From: Candidatus Kuenenia stuttgartensis
Lineage (GTDB): Bacteria > Planctomycetota > Planctomycetia > Isosphaerales > Isosphaeraceae
Assembly (NCBI GenBank): GCA_945874095.1
Contig: CAMCFM010000296.1
Coordinates: 1 to 6,097 of the forward strand
DNA: 6,097 bases
Direction: 5' to 3'
The translations under genes and the position numbers were made by a program. This document shows positions 1 to 4,142 of this stretch, one piece after another. The notes beneath the pieces are model-generated. The model saw only the letters and a program-made list of their open reading frames with translations, was not told the DNA's origin and made no database searches. Each line of letters starts with the position of its first letter. Within the stretch, counting starts at the first letter, position 1.

Positions 1-786
1 GGCGAATGGTTTGGTGCAGCGGGTTTTATCAACGGAATGATGCCGATTCTGGCCACTCCTGGTAACCATGAATACTCCAGGTCGGAAAAAGGCCCAGTTC
101 TTTCGAAGCACTGGAAGCCACAATTCAACCTGCCAACCAATGGCCCAGCCGGTCTTGAAGAAACATGCTATTTTATTGACTATGCAGGAGTTCGATTCGT
201 CTCTTTGAATTCCAATGAGCGTCAGGAAGAGCAGGGCAAGTGGTTGGATTACACGCTTTCGAACAATCCGAACCGCTGGACGATCCTGACCTTTCACCAT
301 CCGATCTATTCAGCAGCCAAGGGGCGTGATAACAAGCAGTTACGTGAGATGTGGCAGCCGATACTCGACAAGCATAAAGTGGATCTTGTCCTGACAGGCC
401 ACGACCATACATATGCACGAAGTGGGTTGCTGATGTTTGATAATGCCGGTACGGGAGCGACAGTTCGTGATCCAAAGTCGGGAACTGTTTACGTGGTTTC
501 GGTGAGCGGGCCAAAGATGTATAGGGTGGAGCGCGAAGACTGGATGAAACGAGCCGCTGAAAACACGCAGCTTTATCAGATCATTGAGGTGGATGGCGAT
601 CGTATCCGCTATGAGTCGAGAACGGCGATCGGGACACTCTACGATGCCTTCGAACTGGTGAAGCAAGCGGGTGGGAAGCCGAATGTTTTGATTGAGAAAG
701 TGCCTATGACGCCTGAGCGATTGGGCGAGGAAGTTCGGACAGGTCGTTCGCAGTCGATGGATCGTCAATCGGGATTTACTCGATAA
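1..786 (+). CDS. Calcineurin-like (purple-acid-phosphatase-like) metallophosphoesterase, 5'-truncated
   Basis: The reading frame is open from base 1 and ends at TAA 784-786, so only the last 261 residues are visible. Three metal-site motifs of the calcineurin-like phosphoesterase superfamily appear in order (fragment numbering): GNHEY at 21-25, the FHHP block with H99/H100, and GHDH at 133-136. The earlier DxH and GD motifs must lie upstream of the window. In this family these residues hold a two-metal centre that hydrolyses phosphate esters. The wording of the GNHE block and the HHPIYS block is closest to purple acid phosphatases, which are usually exported; the signal peptide, if any, is not visible. 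After GHDH the chain runs through a beta-rich segment and a tail of about 50 polar residues (to residue 261). The substrate cannot be told. The stop is 5 nt before the ATG of the next gene, suggesting one transcript. The internal ATG at 37 is not the true start, because conserved sequence continues to the window edge. The family call is firm; the purple-acid-phosphatase subtype is less so. Confidence 0.9.
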   Translation, partial: GEWFGAAGFINGMMPILATPGNHEYSRSEKGPVLSKHWKPQFNLPTNGPAGLEETCYFIDYAGVRFVSLNSNERQEEQGKWLDYTLSNNPNRWTILTFHHPIYSAAKGRDNKQLREMWQPILDKHKVDLVLTGHDHTYARSGLLMFDNAGTGATVRDPKSGTVYVVSVSGPKMYRVEREDWMKRAAENTQLYQIIEVDGDRIRYESRTAIGTLYDAFELVKQAGGKPNVLIEKVPMTPERLGEEVRTGRSQSMDRQSGFTR

Positions 787-791
787 TATTG

Positions 792-1748
792 ATGAACGAA
801 AAAACTGGTTCCAAGATCTGGGTTGGGATTGACGAGGCAGGATATGGGCCAAATATTGGCCCTCTGGTGATGACTGCTGTTGTGGCTCAGGGCAGCGAAA
901 ATCAGCCTGATTTGTGGAACGATATTGAAGGCGTTTTTCGTGCCCATGACAGCATTGGGCGACTTCTTTGCATTGATGACAGTAAGTTGGTGCTGGCCAG
1001 GCGAGATGCGATGGATCTTTTGGAGCGAGCGTTCCGATCGATGGCGATGACGATCATGGATGGAGTTCCGAACCCTTTCGACCGAGAAAGATGGCTCAGC
1101 GCGATAGGACCCGACGTTTTTGGGGGTACTGAAATACCCTATTGGGTGGATGATCTGAACGACTATAACCTGTATAATCGTAATGGTTTATCGCTAAGGT
1201 TGGTTTGTCCGGAATGGCGGATTTTGACGGCTCAGGTGAAGGTGGTTGGTCCTCAGCGATTTAATCAGCTTTTGGATGAGCGCGGGAACAAGGCATCAGC
1301 GCATTCAGCGATATTTATTGAGATTCTGAAATGGCTTCAAACCGTGGTGGAGCCTGGGGAAGAGATTTGTCTGATATCGGATAAGCATGGCGGCAGGCAT
1401 TTTTATTCGCCAGTGCTGTTGGAGGCATTCCCAGGGAGCTGGATCCAAAGGGTTCAGGAAGGGCCCACTCTGAGCCATTATAAAGTGACTCATAATCAGA
1501 ACTTATACGACTTGAAATTTCAGCCGAGGGCAGATTCTCAGAGTAGTCTCGTGGCTTTGGCGAGTATGGTTTCGAAATTTTTAAGGGAAAAATGGATGGA
1601 CCAGTTCAATGCCTGGTTCGCCCGCCGCTTGCCTGATTTGAAGCCTACGGCGGGCTATCCTGTGGATGCAAAACGGTTTGCCGCTCAGATTGCAGAATAC
1701 TGCCTCGAACACAACATTTCCACCGACATCTGGTGGCGGCGAAAATAG
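792..1748 (+). CDS. Divergent ribonuclease HII-like protein
   Basis: This 318-residue protein would usually be called hypothetical, but it shows the RNase HII landmarks in order. The N-terminal strand carries GIDEAGYGP (D14, E15), matching the family's DEAGRGP. A DSK at 63-65 is followed by a basic helix. LISDKHGGR (D197) takes the place of the family's VLIDGNR. RADSQSSLVALASMVSK (D248) matches the KGD...IAAASILAK block, and REKWM follows it as RDxxM does. GYP at 288-290 matches HKGYP, and the chain ends in WWRRK like HRRSF. D14, E15, D197 and D248 would be the four metal-binding acids that cut RNA within RNA/DNA hybrids. Oddities: the protein is about half as long again as ordinary RNase HII (roughly 200 residues), with extra sequence around 85-145 and 205-245, and the GRG motif is GYG. 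ATG 792 is chosen over the in-frame TTG at 789; neither has a clear ribosome site, and coupling to the preceding stop is likely. The fold is inferred from motifs; activity is unproven. Confidence 0.75.
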   Translation: MNEKTGSKIWVGIDEAGYGPNIGPLVMTAVVAQGSENQPDLWNDIEGVFRAHDSIGRLLCIDDSKLVLARRDAMDLLERAFRSMAMTIMDGVPNPFDRERWLSAIGPDVFGGTEIPYWVDDLNDYNLYNRNGLSLRLVCPEWRILTAQVKVVGPQRFNQLLDERGNKASAHSAIFIEILKWLQTVVEPGEEICLISDKHGGRHFYSPVLLEAFPGSWIQRVQEGPTLSHYKVTHNQNLYDLKFQPRADSQSSLVALASMVSKFLREKWMDQFNAWFARRLPDLKPTAGYPVDAKRFAAQIAEYCLEHNISTDIWWRRK

Positions 1749-1803
1749 GCTGGTGAGAATATGGAAAGTCTTGCGGACAAAGGCAGGTGAATTCAGGGAA
1801 GGA

Positions 1804-2022
1804 TTAACGCTCGCGGTAGACGATGCGGCCCTTGGTCAGGTCATAAGGGGTGATTTCGACAGTCACTCTGTCACCCGGGACAATACGAATGAAATTCTTT
1901 CGCATCTTTCCAGCGATATGGGCCAGGACTTTATGTCCATTTTCCAGTTCGACCATGAACTGGGTATTAGGCAAAGATTCCACAATCTTGCCTTCGGTTC
2001 TCATAGGCTCTTCTTTCGCCAC
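1804..2022 (-). CDS. infA: Translation initiation factor IF-1
   Basis: IF-1 is a small OB-fold protein that binds the A site of the 30S subunit and acts with IF-2 and IF-3 when the initiator tRNA is placed. The sequence matches the family almost throughout: ESLPNTQFMVELENGH, then AHIAGKMRKNFIRI, then the GDRVTVEITPYDLTKGRI block near the C-terminus. The GTG start at 2022-2020 gives VAKEE... (initiator read as Met) and 72 residues, the same length as E. coli IF-1. An in-frame GTG lies 12 nt further upstream (2034) and would give 76 residues, but it overlaps the GGAGGT at 2032-2027 that correctly precedes the downstream GTG, so the shorter form is preferred. The gene converges with the RNase HII-like gene (55-nt gap) and diverges from rpsT. 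It stands apart from the ribosomal-protein/rpoA genes it often accompanies. No intrinsic terminator is evident downstream of it. Identification is secure; only the start is open. Confidence 0.95.
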   Translation of the reverse strand: MAKEEPMRTEGKIVESLPNTQFMVELENGHKVLAHIAGKMRKNFIRIVPGDRVTVEITPYDLTKGRIVYRER

Positions 2023-2026
2023 ACGG

Positions 2027-2032
2027 ACCTCC
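2027..2032 (-). promoter_or_regulatory. Shine-Dalgarno site of infA
   Basis: On the minus strand GGAGGT ends 4 nt before the GTG at 2022. It is the only strong Shine-Dalgarno match at any gene start in the window. Because it overlaps the alternative GTG at 2034, it decides the start in favour of the 72-residue form. Confidence 0.65.
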
Positions 2033-2034
2033 AC

Positions 2035-2191
2035 AAAACCTTCGGATCGTTCGGAATCGGTTGATCGGACACAAGCACAATCGAACCGTCTGATAGTTAA
2101 GCATTATTACTATACGTTAAAAAAGTTGGTCCGGATAGTCCAAGCCGAAGGGTTATGGGGCGAGTTCTTCGAACGACTTGTCGCGAAGGGC
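2035..2191. other. Upstream half of the divergent infA-rpsT intergenic region
   Basis: No gene is supported in this stretch; open frames crossing it have no family resemblance. Reading toward infA, an AT-rich segment at about 2102-2122 holds -10-like words (TATAGT, TAATAAT), but no convincing -35 lies at the right distance. The infA promoter is probably here but cannot be placed. A short imperfect direct repeat, TTCGGATCG then TTCGGAATCG, lies at 2041-2059 in the infA leader; its meaning is unknown. Confidence 0.4.
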
Positions 2192-2220
2192 TTGAAATTT
2201 TCCGTGGTCGGTGTTATATT
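2192..2220 (+). promoter_or_regulatory. Candidate sigma70-type promoter for rpsT
   Basis: TTGAAA at 2192-2197 and TATATT at 2215-2220 each differ by one base from the consensus and are 17 nt apart, the optimal spacing. Transcription would begin near 2227, giving rpsT a leader of about 75 nt. This is the best promoter match seen in the window and suits a highly expressed ribosomal gene. It rests on sequence match only. Confidence 0.6.
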
Positions 2221-2303
2221 GAGACCAACGGCTATGTCAGATGATGTCGTATCGACTGAAGATTGGCGGCAATTCCCGCCCCTTACTATCTGGATAGGTA
2301 TCC

Positions 2304-2582
2304 ATGCCCAATACACCGTCCGCGATTAAGAGTCTCAAGCAGAACCAAAAACGTCGTCTGCAAAACCGGATTACCAAAAAGGTCATCAAGACCTACACCA
2401 AACGAACTTTGGTTGCTTTGGCTGCCGGCGAAATGGACAAAGCCCTTGCCGATTACAAGGCCACCGTATCCAAGCTGGATAAAGCTGGCTCACGCCGCGT
2501 GTTGCACCCCAACACAACCGCTCGCCGCAAAGCCAAACTGGCCCGTGCCTTCAATTCCGCCAAGGCTAAGCTAGCCTCCTGA
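2304..2582 (+). CDS. rpsT: 30S ribosomal protein S20
   Basis: S20 is a three-helix protein that binds 16S rRNA early in assembly of the 30S body. The 92-residue product has the family's features: an MPNTPSAIKSLKQNQKRR start like the MANIKSAxKR of other S20 proteins; a long basic first helix; the central AAGEMDKALADYKATVSKLDKA helix region; and a loop HPNTTARRKAKLARA matching the conserved HKNxAARxKSRLxxx segment. Its length is typical (about 85-95). The ATG at 2304 gives the canonical N-terminus; the longer in-frame shadow at 2263 is in a different frame and is discarded. No clear Shine-Dalgarno precedes the start. The gene appears to be a single-gene unit, with a promoter at 2192-2220 and an intrinsic terminator at 2638-2669. 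In E. coli S20 represses its own translation; nothing here shows whether that is so in this organism. Confidence 0.95.
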   Translation: MPNTPSAIKSLKQNQKRRLQNRITKKVIKTYTKRTLVALAAGEMDKALADYKATVSKLDKAGSRRVLHPNTTARRKAKLARAFNSAKAKLAS

Positions 2583-2606
2583 TCACCACGGTTTGACAAA
2601 TATTCT

Positions 2607-2625
2607 CCAATCAAATTTTGATTGG
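2607..2625. repeat. 19-bp palindrome between rpsT and its terminator
   Basis: The two 9-bp arms, CCAATCAAA (2607-2615) and TTTGATTGG (2617-2625), are perfect inverted copies around a single central T. As RNA this would fold into an 8-bp stem with a 3-nt loop. No T-run follows, so it is not a terminator by itself. It could protect the 3' end of the rpsT message or be a symmetrical protein-binding site; the sequence does not distinguish these. Confidence 0.5.
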
Positions 2626-2637
2626 TAGACAAACACG

Positions 2638-2669
2638 AATCACGATCCTTTCTGGGATCGTGATTTTTT
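2638..2669 (+). terminator. Rho-independent terminator of rpsT
   Basis: The arms AATCACGATCC (2638-2648) and GGATCGTGATT (2655-2665) pair perfectly over 11 bp around a 6-nt loop, and the transcript then runs into six T residues (2664-2669) and a further T-run at 2672-2676. It lies 55 nt after the rpsT stop and separates that gene from everything downstream. Confidence 0.9.
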
Positions 2670-2751
2670 CGTTTTTACTGCTTATGATCAGGACGGAAAT
2701 CACTTCCGCTTTTTAGCGAATCGTGGCCAAGCTCACTTGGGCTGTTGTCTT

Positions 2752-2779
2752 GCCGGTCTTGGCGCTAGCAGCCCCGGTT
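2752..2779 (-). repeat. REP-like copy A
   Basis: This copy shares an 18-nt identical block (plus-strand 2752-2769, GCCGGTCTTGGCGCTAGC) with copy C at 2860-2877. It differs from copy C by three extra bases (AGC) before the CCCGGTT end. The extra triplet may come from slippage on the neighbouring AGC. Confidence 0.6.
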
Positions 2780-2793
2780 TTTTATCTTCCGCG

Positions 2794-2820
2794 AACCGTG
2801 GGCTAGCGCCCGGCGGCTAG
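2794..2820 (+). repeat. REP-like copy B
   Basis: This 27-nt copy runs AACCG, TG, GGCTAGCGCC, then a GC-rich segment to CTAG. Its stem is GGGC (2800-2803)/GCCC (2808-2811) over a TAGC loop. CCG (2796-2798) and CGG (2814-2816) can pair outside it, with a small bulge. Confidence 0.6.
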
Positions 2821-2833
2821 GTTCAAACCAAGA

Positions 2834-2860
2834 AACCGAAGGCTATCGCCTTCTATCTAG
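2834..2860 (+). repeat. REP-like copy D
   Basis: This copy is also 27 nt and aligns with copy B without gaps, from AACCG to CTAG. The core is GGCTATCGCC and the stem is GAAGGC (2838-2843)/GCCTTC (2848-2853), a perfect 6 bp over a 4-nt loop. Relative to copy B the bases on both sides of the core have changed together, so pairing is kept. Confidence 0.6.
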
Positions 2861-2884
2861 CCGGTCTTGGCGCTAGCCCCGGTT
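2857..2884 (-). repeat. REP-like copy C
   Basis: This copy is read on the minus strand as AACCG, GGGCTAGCGCC, AAGA, CCGG, CTAG. Its last CTAG (2857-2860) is shared with the last CTAG of copy D, so D and C meet tail to tail on one palindromic tetranucleotide. Outer CCGG words at both sides can pair. Confidence 0.6.
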
Positions 2885-2986
2885 AATGGGTTTTAAAAAA
2901 CGGGAAGGTATTTCCGGCCTGATCCTTAGTTCCTCATGATTTCGTAATTTCACCCATTCCATTCACCTTGATTTCATGATTCAATC

Positions 2987-2992
2987 TAGAAT
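2987..2992 (+). promoter_or_regulatory. Possible -10 element for the gene at 3046
   Basis: TAGAAT matches TATAAT at five of six bases and lies 53 nt before the ATG. The -35 is unclear: TTCACC (2962-2967) is 19 nt away, while TTGATT (2968-2973) would instead suit a TAAAGA -10 at 2992. A promoter somewhere here is likely because a strong terminator lies upstream, but its exact place is uncertain. Confidence 0.3.
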
Positions 2993-3045
2993 AAAGAAAT
3001 CGCTACGCTGAAACACTCTCTCAAGATCGACAGGTCATCCAGGCT

Positions 3046-4032
3046 ATGAAATCTCGTAAGTACTTGATATTGCTAGTGATATCTTCTGTGATCCGGTTTC
3101 AGGGCCAGTCTGGAATCAGTTTGGCTGATGAGCACGCAACTGAGACAAAAACATCTCAGACCCGCCCGGTTGCCGATGAAGCGTTGCTCAAGTCCTGGCT
3201 TACGAATATGTTGACCTGGCATCAGTTTACGTTCAAAGAAGCGAGCGATGTGCTGGGGATTCTTGCGAGTAAGGTGGAATCTGAAGCGATTCGCCAGCGA
3301 GTTTCACAAGCCGTTCCTGCTCCTCGTAAACCGGGTGAAAATCTGATGTTGCTGCCGTATCCAGGCGGAAGGCATCCGCGGATCGGGTTTCTGGAAGGGG
3401 CCGTCGATCCTCAGAGAGAGACGAAGATTAGTGCGTTTACACCTTGGGATTCAAGCAGTTACGTGGTCGTTGACCTTCCTGAGGCGATTTTCTCCAATCT
3501 TGGTCTAACTTATCTGGCGCACACGCATATTCCGACAATTTTCGATCTCTCCAAGCAGGCTTTGAAGCCTCAGGAATGGATTCTCGGGGCCGATGGTTCG
3601 TTGGAGTTGACTCGTGTTTTGCCGAACGGAATTGCTTATCAGGCAAAGGCTAAAGCGACTCCGGACGCGATCCAGATGGAACTTTCTCTGACAAATGGGA
3701 CTCAGCAAAAATTGACGGGTTTGAAAGTCCAGCAGTGTGCGATGTTGAAAGGCACCAAGGGATTTGACACACAGACCAACTCCAATAAGCGGTTCGAATC
3801 TCAGTATGCGATCGCCGGAAATTCTGAAGGCACCCGCTGGATTGTTCACGCATGGTCAAGGCCAGTCAGAGTTTGGGGCAACGCGCCTTGTCCATGCCTG
3901 CACTCTGATCCTCAGTTTATGGATCTGAATCCTGGAGAGACTGGTAGGCTGGTTGGTCGACTGTGGTTTTACGAAGGGAAGGACGTGGATGGTTTTTTGG
4001 CAGGGTTGAAAAATCAGGGATGGGAGAAATAA
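3046..4032 (+). CDS. Secreted protein of unknown function
   Basis: The product has 328 residues and starts at ATG 3046. A basic start (MKSRK) followed by a hydrophobic stretch at about 6-16 and the site SLA|DE (after residue 27) looks like a Sec signal peptide, although R17 interrupts the region before the cut, so the mature protein is probably exported. I do not recognise a named domain. The mature chain begins with a helical, polar part (about 45-95), then becomes rich in beta strands. Striking segments are LPYPGGRHPRIGFLEGA (about 103-119), YVVVDLPEAIFSNLGLTYLAHTH with H159 and H161, and APCPCLHSDP with C282, C284, H286 and D288, followed by the PGETG turn and a strand ending FYEG. These resemble conserved blocks of planctomycete secreted hypothetical proteins. 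No transmembrane helix follows the signal, so it is probably soluble. It appears to be a single-gene unit; it ends 110 nt before the next start. Confidence 0.8.
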   Translation: MKSRKYLILLVISSVIRFQGQSGISLADEHATETKTSQTRPVADEALLKSWLTNMLTWHQFTFKEASDVLGILASKVESEAIRQRVSQAVPAPRKPGENLMLLPYPGGRHPRIGFLEGAVDPQRETKISAFTPWDSSSYVVVDLPEAIFSNLGLTYLAHTHIPTIFDLSKQALKPQEWILGADGSLELTRVLPNGIAYQAKAKATPDAIQMELSLTNGTQQKLTGLKVQQCAMLKGTKGFDTQTNSNKRFESQYAIAGNSEGTRWIVHAWSRPVRVWGNAPCPCLHSDPQFMDLNPGETGRLVGRLWFYEGKDVDGFLAGLKNQGWEK

Positions 4033-4142
4033 TGGAGTTGGAACTCATTTGAGTGAATGAGCATCAGAACGGCGGAGCCGAAAACACGGGTACAGCGGCG
4101 CGTCCATTTGCGTTCAAATCAAGGATTAGAACCGGGCCTTTG

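Larger units (their letters stand above)
2752..2884. repeat. Cluster of four REP-like palindromic repeats
   Basis: Four related elements of 25-28 nt lie here in alternating orientation (minus, plus, plus, minus, read by the AACCG...CTAG direction). The shared plan is AACCG, a variable 1-3 bases, GGCTA(G/T)CGCC, a variable segment, and a CTAG end in most copies. Each can form a hairpin around the GGC-4 nt-GCC core. The patch has no coding potential and lies between the rpsT terminator and the promoter region of the next gene. Similar short palindromes are common in planctomycete genomes; in other bacteria such REP elements are spread by TnpA-REP (RAYT) transposases, none of which is in the window. 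Confidence 0.65.
2583..3045. other. Non-coding stretch between rpsT and the secreted-protein gene
   Basis: No credible gene lies in these 463 nt. In order it holds the 19-bp palindrome, the rpsT terminator, a short hairpin (CCAAG 2727-2731/CTTGG 2736-2740), the REP-like cluster, and an AT-rich segment (about 2937-3000) that probably carries the promoter of the gene at 3046. Confidence 0.6.

Noticed and set aside
173..852. Minus-strand open frames of 113 and 170 codons opposite the phosphoesterase
   Set aside because: The plus strand carries GNHE, HHP and GHDH motifs; the minus-strand products are rich in Arg, Ser and His and match nothing.
1720..1736. Inverted repeat CCACC/GGTGG at the end of the RNase HII-like gene as a terminator
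   Set aside because: It lies inside the coding sequence, has a 5-bp stem and lacks a T-run in either direction.
2088..2098. CGGTTCGA on the minus strand as a tRNA T-loop
   Set aside because: No matching T-stem, acceptor stem or anticodon arm could be built around it; the similar GGTTCGAA at 3791-3798 is inside a gene.
1666..2329. Plus-strand open frames of 132 and 159 codons across infA
   Set aside because: They are antisense shadows of infA, which is unmistakable on the minus strand.
2263..2574. Plus-strand frame of 103 codons overlapping rpsT
   Set aside because: It is rich in Pro and out of frame with the clear S20 protein.
2752..2884. The repeat cluster as a CRISPR array
   Set aside because: The copies are imperfect, of alternating orientation and not separated by spacers of uniform length, and no cas genes are near.
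4044..4061. Hairpin CTCATT-6 nt-AATGAG after the secreted-protein gene as a terminator
   Set aside because: The stem is only 6 bp, AT-rich, and no T-run follows.
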